DNA of 64,000 bases from Lutraria lutraria (taxonomy: Eukaryota > Mollusca > Bivalvia > Venerida > Mactridae). The notes beneath the pieces are model-generated. The model was given only the letters and a program-made list of their open reading frames with translations, was not told where the DNA came from and made no database searches. Positions within the stretch are counted from its first letter, which is position 1; every line of letters starts with the position of its first letter. Shown here in pieces: positions 23,341 to 35,400 of this stretch. The stretch covers positions 23,635,817 to 23,699,816 of the forward strand of contig OZ026835.1 of the NCBI GenBank assembly GCA_964023205.1. The letters run 5' to 3'. The position numbers and the translations under genes were made by a program.

Positions 23341-26280
23341 GGGAATGAATCTGCCCAGCAGTCGAAACTCTTTATATCAAAGGACTTTGGAAAAATTGTT
23401 CGATCTAAATGAACTTCGATGTATAAATTATTAGAGAAATTCGCTGTGTATATTATCGGTGTGTTGTAATAATCATTTAATCGTGTTATAAGATACGGAA
23501 CACGGTATTTATACGTTTCGATGTATTTATTTTAGCAACATGTCGCAAATAAACAAAACATTATAAACATATTCACACAGACTAATTTTACAATCGCGAG
23601 CGTGGACACTGACTTGTTTACGCAATTGTCGTTAATTAAATATCGATTTCGGAGCTCAATACAAAAAATGTCCGATCAGGTGAGAAATGATGACTTAATT
23701 GGTTCGACATAGACGGTCACTTTATGGTTCGATATAGATGGTCACTTTAAAGTTGAAAAACTATGTTTGGGACCGTTATACCAGGTTTTTACGACAACGT
23801 ACCCTCAGACAACGGAGTATATTATTTTTGGAGACTTTATTTAAATATTTTATATGCATTCCAGCAGATATTGCAACGTCTGATACATCGAGGTGATAGT
23901 TTCCCCTGATTTTAATTTTAGGGTGGAAACAGGGACTACATATAGAGTACCTCGTGAACTGTAGAACCATATGACCAGATTCATGAGATTCATGAAACAT
24001 CAACGGCTTGTATTTTTGATGGAGTAGATGATCACTTTAGTTTCGGGATCAGTTAAGTCAAAATAACAAATTCGTTTGATCTGAAACTTCGCACATCCTG
24101 ATAAAAAATGTTACATAGGCCACATTCTAGTATTGAATTGCCGGATGCGATTTTGCGCCGTACAAACATTTAACTTGTACTTAATATGAGTATTAGTTTA
24201 TTATAGCTGGTGCGAGTGTATTATGTAGTGTCTATTACTAGTTTGGCTAATCCTGGCCATTTGATTGGCTAATGGTGATGACTGAATCTATAAATAGTTG
24301 ACAGGTAAGTAAATCATGAAGGCATTGCCTAGATAAGTTGTTGTGTGCCTATTTGAAGTTCAATGTAGTTGTATGATAGTACTCAGATTTATGGTGAATT
24401 CGTTAACACTTTTATGGTTGATTCTATTTGATTGATGTAGGTTAAGATATTACCATGTGCTTGTGAACTATTAACATGAATGTATTCATTTATCAAACAC
24501 TCATGATTGTCATTATAATGTGTATTACTCATATCATATAAATATTTTATACTCTCCTTAATGGAGGATTGAATAAAATATACAGTCAATATCTTTTATG
24601 AAAAAAGCAACTTCATACAAAAAACATAAACCAGTAAGCTACTTGTAATTCGTCTACCAATAACGTTTTGTTATAGTTGTTCTTTTTAGAGAACTATTGA
24701 TCAATTCCAAAAAATTGCGACTCGAAAATCCGTCCGATTAAAAAAACGGTTTTCAGGGAGTTATGTTGTCAGATATTGTACTGTAATTAAATCACAAAAT
24801 ATGGTTTCTTATATACGTTTGTAAAATCTAAGAATATGTTTGTTGCATAATTCCCAAATGATATTAGAATATTAATGCCTTTTAAATCCTTCCCATTAGT
24901 TGCTTTATCTGATAATAAATGATATATCAGTATTGACAGGGTCTGTTCGTTCTGAATAATGACATCAGTACAGCTCATCAGTGAGTACTACTGTCCACGT
25001 ATACTTTGACAGGAAAACAAGAAATAAACGTTCAGTATACACACATTGATAATTTATGGTTTTACAGTATGTAAACAGATATGTGTTTTACAAATGTCAA
25101 TGTAAAAAGGGAATAGTCATCAAATATCATTGTCTTACTTCTCTGACAATAATAAGAACTATTATGGCCACAGGATTTGTCATTTTCTGGATTTGATAAA
25201 AAGAAAAATAATCAAAATGTCTTTTTTTCACCAAAAGCAAATTTAAATTATTGAGATTTGAAGACATCGTCTGTTTAAATACAAAGTCTAACACCCATTG
25301 ACGTCAACGTCAAAATGGGATACTATGTATTTATAAGTGTTATTCAGTCATCAATGATTAATCGTATGTTAGTAAAGAATAGTGTTTTAGTGTAACTATA
25401 GAACTATTGGTGTCTATTCATATAACAATACTTGTCCTATTTCAATAATTCATATCAGTACAAACAAACAACTGAGATTTACTCGTACAAACACAAAAAC
25501 TTGCAGCAAATCAATAAGAATAATGGAAAAGGTTTTGTTCACATAAATTGTAAGTCAAATAAATTACACATTGTAAATAAATCATTTATGCGTGTATTTA
25601 TTTTTTTATGAGGACTTTTGTTCCTGATTGAATATACATGTATAATGCTTAATTAAATTGTATTTAATTCTAATGTACTGGAAGCATCTCTTTCATTTTG
25701 AATCAATTTTAACATCTTTTTTCTGTATGTGTGTTCATTGAATCATTTTTTATCTAAACAAACCATGTATGACTTTATACATGCTATATTCACATCATTT
25801 GTCTGACGTTACATAGACATGATAAATATTTGAAATATTAAATCTGAAACGATTTATCCTAAGTTAACAAAATGAAGCACCGCTGATGGCTCGTGTGCAT
25901 TGACATAATATTAAGTTAATAAATTAATATACATAAGGTATGCCATTTTCTAAAAAGTCTTGCGTACACTATTTTGGTACCACTGGTATGCTCTCTTCGA
26001 ATAGAAGTAGAACGCAACACTTGCATAATTACAGTAATAAGACTATCATTATGATTAAATTCGGATTTTAATGAATGACTCGCAACGTCTTCTTTCCATA
26101 CCATAATTAGTGTATTCGCCCTTTTGAAAAACGCACGCGTCATATTGAACGTGTTTAAACACATTTAATCGTAAAATGTTCAAATTTTATTACATCTGAA
26201 CATTCTATAAAAGACTACTTAAGATAAACAATATCATGATATGCAGAAAACGTAAGGAATAGAATTAAGAATAAAAACAT
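23341..26280. other. Long non-coding stretch
   Basis: No exon can be supported apart from the start-like word at 23668. A small direct repeat ('ggttcgayatagayggtcac' twice) lies at 23.70-23.75 kb. A TATAAATAG word occurs near 24.29 kb on the plus strand without nearby coding sequence. Confidence 0.35.
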
Positions 26281-26288
26281 ATTCATAC

Positions 26289-26294
26289 CGCCAT
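26289..26294 (-). CDS. Candidate two-codon start exon of the BTB gene
   Basis: On the minus strand 'gataaaATGGCG' is followed at once by a GTATGA donor. Spliced in phase 0 to the BTB-domain exon it would give MADEWQANKTV, which fits the usual N-terminus of this family. The implied intron is 5.4 kb. The match is short and could be coincidence. Confidence 0.3.
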
Positions 26295-26299
26295 TTTAT

Positions 26300-26780
26300 C
26301 AATCCGTTCACATCTCGTTAATATGCAGACACACACAGTATCTTCTACGGTGTCAAAGTGTTAGTGCTAGTGTAGCAGACTTTGGATAACTCGTAATATC
26401 AACGTAGTCGTTTGCACAATGCTTAACAAATCTAATTATCGTATAATAGGGTAACTATATTAAAATATTCAATTCTCGGTGTGTTGACATAAAGAATTAT
26501 TCCCGAGTCTGAGCTACTGAATCTCAGTACGCTGGTGTGGTAATGCTTTGGTACGATCGATCGCGTGCTTGATGTAACATGAAATAGTCAGTAGGTAATT
26601 CTAAACTAATGCTCAAATATTCCATTATTTAGACACATGACAACGGATTTGTTTTAATGCATTGTCAATTTTTAGATTATGGAATTCAGCGTACAATCAA
26701 TTTTTTTTGATAGGTTTATCAGATAACTTCCACAATAGCCTTGCCCAAAAAGCAGAAAGAATGTCCGTGGATTTTCATTA
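26300..26780. other. Non-coding, possible 5' flank of the BTB gene
   Basis: If the start exon at 26289 is real, this is its upstream region. No convincing TATA or CpG-rich block is seen. Confidence 0.25.
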
Positions 26781-26781
26781 T

Positions 26782-27318
26782 TTATTGATTAGCAATTCTA
26801 CAATTTATCGATAATTGGTGTTGGGACAGATCTGAGAGATTTATAATAACGTTCTGCTTTTTATCGTACGATCTCTGTGTGTGATATGCAGGCTTGACGT
26901 ACGTAAATATACAGTGTGACTTTTCCAAAGCAACACCCTTCGGTAGTAGCAAAATCATGTTGATGTTTAAAGATTTTTGCTCTAGAGAGGTTAGATTAAT
27001 AGTTAAATTGTACAATGGGACACAACATACTGTTGTTGGAGGAAAGTTGTTGCTCAAGAGACGACCGACATATATTTTTGTTTGGAAAGAAATCGGTATT
27101 TTCTTTAAATACGTGTTTGCCATAATCTGAAAAAGTACCAAAACAAATTATATGTTATTATGTTGTATGTATCAGTTACTTTAATGAGACGGCTGTCCAC
27201 TTTATCCGATGAGAATTGATGAAGTATTAGAGAAGATACAAAATGAAATGTTACCTGGATCGAGCGTTTGTTAACTATTTGTACCAGGCATATCATGGAA
27301 AGTGACGTGGTATAGGCA
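26782..27318 (-). CDS. Two-exon open frame crossing a MITE, unrecognised
   Basis: A 64-base exon (27255-27318) reading TSLSMICLVQIVNKRSIQ, with a GTAACA donor, joins in phase 0 to a 345-base terminal exon (26782-27126) after a TTTTTCAG acceptor. The terminal exon reads IMANTYLKKIPISFQTK and ends INCRIANQ then TAA. However, about 90 bases in its middle (26925-27015) match the MITE family at 13.47 kb. The frame is therefore either an exonised transposon or an accident of AT-rich DNA. No domain is recognised. Confidence 0.2.
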
Positions 27319-27319
27319 C

Positions 27320-28238
27320 TGTGATCTTTGAATTGTTACTATTTGTTTAATGGTCTGGTATTATGTTATGTGTGATATTCAACAGATGATAGGAATTTGT
27401 TTTGATAAGCAATGCAAGTAGATATAAATATACGAAAGATAAATTGATAATTGCACATAGCTGTCATTAAATGTAAACATACAGTGGAGGTTACTTGTAC
27501 TACCTGTACATTATTATGTATCATTAAAAAGATATGTAACTTTAAGCCCAGAATGTCCTTGAAAGAAATTAAACCTAAAAACATAATTAAATTTCGCACA
27601 TGTTATTTGATTCTTTAGTTATAATAACTACAGCACGTTTTGCGAGCGTACGTCGTGCATGTAATGGAAACATAACGACATTAAGGGTGTCATAAACAAA
27701 GGAATTAAAAGCCCCCATATATTATTCTCTTAGAGAAAAGCATAAGTTCCGTATTATCATCGTTTTAAAGGAATACATTGATTGTAAATATATCAGCATA
27801 ATAATCTTTGACAAACAATATATTGACTAATTAAAACCACGACCTGGTTGATATAAACATTATTCTCTTTTGATGTTTGCTTTTAGTGAATACATTATGC
27901 TGTTTATCATTTCTTTGTCAAATGGAATTAACAAGAGTGAACGGAAAATCAATAAACTAACCAAAGACCAAGAATATTTCCAATCATATTATATTTGTAT
28001 AATATATACCGACAAGCTTTGAAGCCGAACAAACAAGCCAACAGCAACTGAAATACATTTCAGTGAAATTATCGTCAACAAATTAACTCACACTGAACGA
28101 TTTTTCAGATAGTTTTTGTTTGATTACTCTAGAACGTGTACTTAATTGCTATTTAGACTTTCTGTTTAAGTTTATATTTTTTTCTAAACAATTGACGTAT
28201 AAATCCCCATGCAAACATGGCATTTTGGTGATTTTATG
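27320..28238. other. Non-coding stretch
   Basis: No supported feature; AT-rich with random short open frames. Confidence 0.35.
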
Positions 28239-28239
28239 A

Positions 28240-28352
28240 TCCGAAACCCGTCTGAGTGATTAGGGTGTCCGTCTTCGGATCGGGAGATCGAAGGTTAGAA
28301 ACACAGCCTACTGGGTTAGAACTGAAGTGGTCGGTTGGTGAGCCGCAAACTA
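28240..28352 (+). mobile_element. tRNA-derived SINE fragment (family E)
   Basis: 'gagtgattagggtgtccgtc' followed by 'ttcggatcgggagatcgaag' and 'ggttagaaacac' is a decayed tRNA-like head with A box and B box. The downstream 'gtcggttggtgagccgc' is typical of invertebrate SINE bodies. It directly precedes another SINE in opposite orientation. Confidence 0.6.
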
Positions 28353-28410
28353 GTTAAATAATGGTAATTTTTCTTTGACATGAAGTCATCTATTTCTTCG
28401 GACTTAACGC

Positions 28411-28690
28411 CATTTTCAACATTATTTCAGTTATATCATTGCTGGTAGTCATCCTCACTAGCTTCACTGCTCTTTCGTTTAGGCCGTGACCACTAACCAA
28501 TTCTATCCACATTCTGTCCGTAGGCTACTTCCAAGCTATCCAAGATAATTTAGATGTGGAAGATAATTTAACATAGGATGTTATATCGTCAGTCGAATAC
28601 GTCACGGACAGTGGGAGGCTCGTCCGGGTTTTGATCTCAGAACCTCTTGATCAGTAGACCAATGCTCTAACCACCGAGCTAACCGGCCGG
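28411..28690 (-). mobile_element. tRNA-derived SINE (family B), copy 1
   Basis: On the minus strand the head reads TTAGCTCGGTGGTTAGAGC (A box region, 28664-28682) with a B-box-like stretch at 28626-28643. The far end is 'cattttcaacattatttcag' on the plus strand. Both ends recur at 52.36-52.62 kb, which defines the family. Confidence 0.75.
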
Positions 28691-28699
28691 GTTGTGTTT

Positions 28700-29265
28700 A
28701 ACATGGAACTATAAGATTCAGGTTTTGTGTTTTTCATTTCTTTTTAAACCGACCTACAGTATTTTATTTACAGTTTTTATTTTCATAATGAATGGTGAAG
28801 TAGAAATAGTTTAATAGTCGTGATAATAGTTTTTGTATTAAGTTCAGCCGATCTAAATAATGTAGTGATTGAAAAATGTAATATTGTAGTGATACTAGTA
28901 GTACGTCAGTTTAGCATTTGTTTGTTGTAATTTGAATGACCTTAGAAAACATCGATTCCAAATAAAATTTAACTGCAAGTAAGACTTTGTAGCGAAGAAT
29001 TTAGCACAAGTGTGAGTGTGAAAAAAATGCATAGCATTTCTTTAAGCTTGCGTTGTGTAAAACTATACACATGATAACTTATCTTTGAATAATCGCATAT
29101 TTCAAATTTGATGGAATTGGTAATTTGGCCCTTAAATGTTGCACAACAACCCTTTGTTAATTGTTTCATCTTTGTGTAATTCAACATTAGAGTTGGTCGT
29201 AAGTTGAAAAACGTAAACTTAGTACATATAAAGTCCTGCTTAAACATGTATCACACACATACTAC
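28700..29265. other. Non-coding stretch downstream of the disordered exon
   Basis: It would be intronic to the exon at 29270-29913. No following exon was recognised. Confidence 0.3.
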
Positions 29266-29269
29266 TTAC

Positions 29270-29913
29270 CCCTCTGGTGTCAGTGGTTTCCGGGATTTGA
29301 AGAGTTACCCTTCCTCCTCCATTTTCCGAAGGTGTTCTGTACACTGAGTTACGATTCGGAGTTTCGGTTGGCGTACGCGGGTTAGTACTGTATTGTGAGC
29401 CTCCTTGTCGACTTTGTGTCTGCTTAGGGGTGTAAGCTGATGCTGGCGTAGGATCGTCGTATTCATTAATTTCGCCTGAGTTAGGGGAAACAGTTAAAGT
29501 TCGAAGCAAACGGCGATCTGCGCTCGGTGTCCGAGATATTGCAGGAGACCTATGTGACATAACGCTATGGCTACTGTTGAGCGTTTCTTGTAGTGAAGGA
29601 TTTCTAGCGGGTGTTTCCTGTCCGGATAACTGGTTAGTACTTCTTTGTTCTGATTCCACCTGACTATAGTTGGTATGTCTTGAAGTTACACGACTTTGAG
29701 AGCCACGTCTTGATTCAGGTTGGCGTTGAGAGTTCAGTTTTGATTCGGCTTGACTCACAGCGTGTCTTGTCGGTGTCTCGTATGGATCATTGTGTACACT
29801 TGCACTATGTCTTTTGTCATTATCGTTTCTTGTGTCGTCTCTTGGAGTGTCTTCGGTTACATTACTCAGTGCACGGAGGTTTGACCGAGGCATGTATACG
29901 AATAAGGTCGCAC
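29270..29913 (-). CDS. Long disordered Ser/Thr/Arg/Gln-rich exon
   Basis: A strong acceptor (GTTTCTTATTTTAAAG) and perfect GTAAGT donor bound 644 bases with one fully open frame. It begins with two bases then ATLFVYMPRSNLRALSN. The rest (about 200 residues) is low in hydrophobics and rich in Ser, Thr, Arg, Gln, Asn and Pro. Threonine-proline sites repeat (ETPTRH, ETPARNPS, SRTPSADR, NPRTPTETPN, YRTPSENG), suggesting kinase-regulated disorder. The last segment, GGGRVTLQIPETTDTRG, leaves phase 0. Such composition fits a cytoplasmic tail or scaffold linker. The short hydrophobic start could follow a membrane segment in a preceding exon. No family is recognised. An internal Met (29893) could also be the start. 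Confidence 0.65.
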
Positions 29914-30775
29914 CTTTAAAATAAGAAACAAACCTGTCACTATCATTTATATACACCGTATGCGCTTTTTGTTCTATGGTATGTAAAGTTATAACCTAAT
30001 CATTAAATTTTTACTTTAAACAATAAGTGAAATTCTTTATTTGATGTCCCATACTAGACTAAGTAGTCTGAATGCAGAGCGTATAATTAGATACAATGTA
30101 CTCCAAATATCATTTACAAGTGTCGAATGACAAATACGCGACATAATTATCTCCTCCTTAACACGCTTGTTTGTTATTCGAGGTAAAGTAATTATGTTAC
30201 ACACGTGAGCGGTTCAAAGCCTAAAATGCTATTACATGTACATATACACTTATACGTATTATTAAGGGGCATTCAAAATTATTAATTGCCATCTCTTAAT
30301 TTAAAAAAAAAATGTAATATTTAAGCTATTTTTTTTAATTTCAGTAAACACATATATTAGTAACTATTCAATGTTAATAATGAAAATTACCTAATCCGAG
30401 AGAAAATAATTAAAAAGTAACAACAATTGCGTCTAAAACTCCGAACACTTCCGCAGAACCAAGAGAGAATGCAGTCCTAAGTATGAATTAGACGACAATA
30501 AACTAGAAATAAGAAATATTGAATTGCGTATTAATTATTTAATATTCAAACGTTCCATTTATACACTAAGGTCGACTTTAAGTTCTGACAATAGCCATGT
30601 ATTGATACAGTATTTGCAATTATTTCTAACTTAGATCACTACCTCTGTGCATATTTGCGTTATGGATTTTTAATACAACAAAGATCGTTAAAATGTAACT
30701 ATGTCTACTTAACAAATTCACCTTTGACTAAGATATAAAAAATGTGACTGAATATTTTACTTTAGCTGCCAATCG
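29914..30775. other. Non-coding stretch
   Basis: No intermediate exon linking 31654 to 29913 in phase could be identified. AT-rich. Confidence 0.3.
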
Positions 30776-30930
30776 ATTATCCAAACCTGATATAAATGGA
30801 ATTCGCCTACTTTCTGACATAAAGAGACATGGTCGATAGCTGGGGCTCGAACCTACGACCCTCTATCAGTGAGAGATTACAGTGATTTGAAGTCAGCGAA
30901 ATTAACCACACGACCACGGAGGCTTGACTG
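30776..30930 (-). mobile_element. tRNA(Ser/Leu)-derived SINE (family A), copy 1
   Basis: Minus-strand B box GGTTCGAGCCC (30843-30853). The anticodon-arm-like 'ctgacttcaaatcactgta' and a long variable arm resemble a class II (Ser/Leu) tRNA. 'gcctactttct' and 'cctctatcagtgagag' are shared with the copy at 54.7-54.9 kb. Confidence 0.75.
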
Positions 30931-31650
30931 AAAGAATTTGTTACTGATTGTTACGCTTATCAGATATTACACATGATGTATTTAAGTGTTATGTATTTAC
31001 CATTCAATTAAACATTCTTTATGTGTGCAATATCTCTGTCGTGATATTGAACAGAAAAAAGACCAACGTGGCTGCTGTGGGCATTATCAATAATTTCACA
31101 GCAATAAAACTGAAATAGATTCTCTAATCTCCAATTACCATCACCTAATATGTACACGTGTGTCAACTGATGTTGCATTATATATACAAGTGAAAGCTTC
31201 GGTAAAACACATCGACTCTCATCCTGTTTGTTGTAATGATTATAAAGTTCTAACTACATGTCTAGTCTTAACCATTGTCCCAATATCTATTACACACTCA
31301 GTAAGTTTTTAGACCGCGTGTTATGATTATCAACATAATGAAGTGTTTATTCAAGTCTCCTGATGTAACTTCATATTGCTAAAAATGAATTATGCTTCGT
31401 TGAAATAATGTCGACAGATATATTAACCCAATAAGAACGAAGGAACAAACAATAAAACAAAAATGTGTTATAAAAGAATGAAATGTGGAAAATTGCATAC
31501 TACATCTATATCAACAAGGAAAAGTTTCCTGTTTTCTTTTTCAATCAAGTTTTTTTTTTAAATTAAAAAATACAAGTCAAATGGTATCCGCTCCATTTAC
31601 ACTATATCAAAATTGATAATCGAAGTCAATGTATAATTAATAATTAATCT
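30931..31650. other. Non-coding stretch
   Basis: Nothing supported between the SINE and the next exon. Confidence 0.3.
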
Positions 31651-31653
31651 TAC

Positions 31654-31738
31654 CTCATATCCATGGCTAAAGCACACGTCATCTTCAGTGTTGTGTAATG
31701 TTGGAATTTTAGCACATGTAAAATCTGTCTTTGATTTC
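31654..31738 (-). CDS. Candidate exon, 28 codons, Cys-containing
   Basis: Acceptor TTTTTTTATAG and donor GTAAGA. Of three frames one is open and reads KSKTDFTCAKIPTLHNTEDD then VCFSHGYE, leaving phase 0. Two cysteines and a terminal Gly-Tyr hint at an extracellular disulfide fold, perhaps sushi-like, but too little is present to call it. The disordered exon at 29270-29913 lies next on the strand but starts in an incompatible phase, so a missing exon would be needed if they share a gene. Confidence 0.4.
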
Positions 31739-31739
31739 C

Positions 31740-33900
31740 TATAAAAAAATCTATGGTTCGCCTACTGGATAACTAACAATTACTGTGGATTAATATTAAA
31801 CACTGTTTTATTGTCTAAATGACGGTTGATGCTGAATTTATCTATTTATATCAACATCGCTCTGTGCACAAATGTCCTGGGCTGTATTAATATGACCCGT
31901 TGATTAACAGACTCCATGAGACGATGGCGTTATCAAATTGATCTGCATGGGCGTACCGTGTACTATGGGGTGGGTAAAAGGGTTTAAATCGGAACGATAA
32001 TAAATGTATGTGGAAATCAATACAATCGATTTGTATCGATATATTGTTATGTTCATATATTAATCATTACTTATTAATCATGGATGAAAATAATCATGAT
32101 GATCTAAATATTTGTCCAGTTATGAATTTAGAAGATTAATAATAGTATACAGCAGTCATTTAAGTTATTTATGAAATTCGTACGTATAAGTTTTATACTT
32201 TAACGTCAATATAATGTTTTCATGTTACATTATGTAATATATGTTCTATATAAACAAATGGTTTATTTAGGAGACTTATAGAGGTGAAGAAGTTGGCGAT
32301 ACATAACCCTCCTCCGTATACAGTATCTATACAATTATTGTTTTTCGTGTTGTATTACAAGAGGGCCTAGTAACTGATCTTGTGAATGCTGAAATTAAAG
32401 TTCATTTTAGAAAGGTTTAATCGTGAATAAGTCGTAATAAATCAATGATTTACATTTTGTTTTTAAGATCTTTTACTAACATGGCAGTATTTGTTCCATG
32501 TGTATATGCATAAGATCATCATCGGTGTAAATATTCACTTGACTTAAACTTGTATTTCTTTCTTATGTAGGCAATGTATTTTGTACATGACTAAATAATT
32601 TACCTGTTCTGTTCTTATATCATTAAGGTTTAATTTTTCTGAGCAGTTTGTTCCTCCAATCATTCGTTATGATAGATTGAAACGATAAGTTGGGCTACGC
32701 CTTGTATAAGTTTGCAATCAATAGACTTTACGACAGACGAAATTAATGTAAAAGGCTGCTATATCGAATATTGGAATCAATGGGCTTTTCTGTGATATGG
32801 AATCAATATATCTAATAGATGAAGAATTATAAACTGTTGAGCATAACTTGGTTTTGAATAAACCAGAACGGACAAACATCCGTTATGATTGGAAAATCGA
32901 AGGTAAGACGAACAAATATTAATCCATGTTGCTATGATGATGTTATGGTCCCTGACAGGATCAACTGATAAATAATTCGAAAATTTAAACAGAGTGAAAC
33001 ATAAAAACGTCAAACAGAATAGTTTCACACCATATACTTGTAGAACAAACGTACATAAATGGCAAAGCGCATGTAGGTCATTTAATTTTGTTCTATTACA
33101 TACTGAAAGTTCATCTACATATATTATATTTTTGTAACAAATTAATGACCATGCTTTTTCTGATTTTAATTCCGATTGGAAGTACCACGTTGTTCAGTCT
33201 GTATGCATACTTAAGGATATACAATGTATTGTGCTCCTTAATTTACTCGGTCTTACTGTCTGTTGACTAGCATCACTGCGACCTACATGCTGAGCTGATC
33301 GTAACGATACCGATGACAGAGCTAGCTGAGTCAATATTTATTCATTTTTTAAAAATACAAATATTTAGCTAACCAAACTGGCATGAATGAATAAGTTAAA
33401 CGAAGTAACACTACAAACCGAAAAAGTACACAAATGCATTACCTAGCCGAATAACTACTGAATTACCTAACTCAGCATGCATTAGTCTGTTAGCTAACCG
33501 AACACGCATTACTGAATTAGATAACCTAACTTGCGCACCTCATTAGTTTACTGGACAAAACACTACCGCAATGACAAACCGAACAGGAATTATTATTAGC
33601 TAACTAAACGTGCACTTCAGAACAAGCTACTGCGTACTTGTTGCATTGTCGAAATTGTAATACGAGTATTCAGGGAATTCAGTATGCAAAAATTATTGAG
33701 TTTTAAAAGAAACGAAGATTCCAATGGATATTTTTTCTACTGTACCACAAATGAATAAACCAATTTAAGCATGGTTAGTTTGTATGTCTGGCTAACGTCT
33801 TCGTTTTCACTTTCCTTTTCGGACAGCAATCAATTGCAAACATGTGTGTCGCCTAAGCATAGTGGAAATACTTGTAAGACACAAAACTAGCATACATTTG
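31740..33900. other. Non-coding stretch
   Basis: No gene or repeat family could be supported; short open frames on both strands are of random composition. A loose recurrence of 'taactaaac/ttagctaac' words lies at 33.36-33.62 kb. Confidence 0.35.
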
Positions 33901-33920
33901 AAAAATGCTTTTCATACACT

Positions 33921-34915
33921 ATGTCAAGGTTGCATGAAACTGACGGATGCCGCGCCGTAGACATGATTGAAACTAGTGTTCGTCATACTGACGTTGCCTG
34001 ACTGTTTGTTGTGCACCGAAATACTGTAGACGCTTTATGGAGGCGGCACTTACAGGTTAGGACCACCAGAGACCGGCCTCAATCACGTCGTCAACGCGTA
34101 AAGTCTAATCGCCAGGATACGTACATCCGGGTCGTTCATCTCAGAACAGCTATTTTGACTGCTAGATGTATTCCTGGCCTTGGGAGTATAAATCCCCGAA
34201 CGTTAGTTGATTGAATGAACGAGGCATACGTCCATGATCTCCAGCCATACGTCCTGTTCTCCAGCAACGACACCGTATAGCACGTTCTGTCCGGTGTAGA
34301 CGACACACTTTATCCAACAGGACTGGACACGTGTTCTTTTGTCGGATGAGTCCAGGTTTCATCTCTCGACAGCAGTAACGGTCGTTCTGTAACGTATCAT
34401 CGTGTTTGTGAATGGTTTAATGATAGTTAGGAATGATTCAACGACGTCCATTCAGCGGAAGCATTGTAAAGGTGTGGGGTTGCATCTCATCCCATTGCAG
34501 AACAGGTCTTGGGGTATTGGGCGGTTCCCCTAAAGGCATCGTGTAACATACCGAAATCATCCGGCCTCACGTTCTTCCATTTGTGCAGCAACGTAACGCC
34601 ACGTTGAAACAGAATAGTGCTCGCCCGTACGTCGCGCGGGTCTTCACCGACTTCCTGATCCAGAAGATTGTGAATGTGCTGCCCAAGCCTGCAATGTCAC
34701 CGGATATGTCGCCTATACATAGAGCACGTGTGATATGAGATGCAGCGTCGCCTCCAAAATCAGCCGTTGACGTTACTTGACCAATCACGTGCGCTTGTGA
34801 AAATATGGAATGGTATTCCCCAGACATTTTCAGCGCACTTGTCGCATCATTGAGGCGTCGTTGCCAAGAATCAACTCCAATAGTGAACATACCCATATCG
34901 TTGTTTTAGAACTAA
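33921..34915 (+). mobile_element. Tc1-like transposase relic
   Basis: From an ATG at 33921 the plus strand reads MSRLHETDGCRAVDMIETSV, an in-frame stop, then VHRNTVDALWRRHLQV and TRDRPQSRRQRV, the helix-turn-helix/GRPR-type head of a Tc1-like transposase. After frameshifts it continues with SDE-like sequence near 34.35 kb, then AMSPDMSPI, the proline-rich block before the last catalytic residue. It ends near ALVASLRRRCQE. At least one stop and several frameshifts make it inactive. Terminal inverted repeats were not located. It may be a nearly full-length element (about 330 codons) that decayed in place. Confidence 0.8.
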
Positions 34916-35059
34916 TTTCTACCCAAGACGCTGCTAATTCAATAACCAGATCAATTGAACTAAGTTGTAGCATATTGTATCTATATACAGCATGCCGATG
35001 TGACCTTATACTTACCTAATATTAAGTCATTCTATTATTATACAATGTGCATTTATCAA

Positions 35060-35400
35060 TAGATTGCAGTTAAGAATCTTCAAGCCTACAGTCTTTTAAG
35101 GTGAAGTAATTGTAGGTGGATGAAAACCCGGAAAATTTACAGTTTGTGCTACAATTGATATCAACGTCATGGGAATACTCTTCAATATGCTTACACCTAT
35201 TCTCAGAATACACAAACAACGCAAATATAAAGACGTCGTCCAGATAAACCATAAATATAGTTAGATATAAGATAATGTTTTTGTTTCACCGACTTTCATA
35301 AAAATCGTTAGGGCTATGTGCAAAGGGCCTAAATCCATACGAAAACGAGTGTCGCCAATTAGTGTATATATACATTAGCATCATACTATAATTTCTCGAA
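35060..35400 (-). mobile_element. LTR-retrotransposon reverse transcriptase relic
   Basis: Minus-strand translation includes FRPFAHSPNDF, reminiscent of the PFGL..AP..F motif, then after a short gap MVYLDDVFIF, the catalytic YLDD box, followed by HIEEYSHDV in the place of the usual 'EHL..L..V' helix. This is the fingers-palm arrangement of Gypsy/DIRS-type enzymes. The surrounding sequence is decayed, and no protease, integrase or LTR was found. Confidence 0.45.

Noticed and set aside
25916..26164. 82-codon minus-strand open frame with protein-like composition
   Set aside because: No splice sites fit its edges, no domain is recognisable, and frames of this length occur by chance in 64 kb of six-frame AT-rich DNA.
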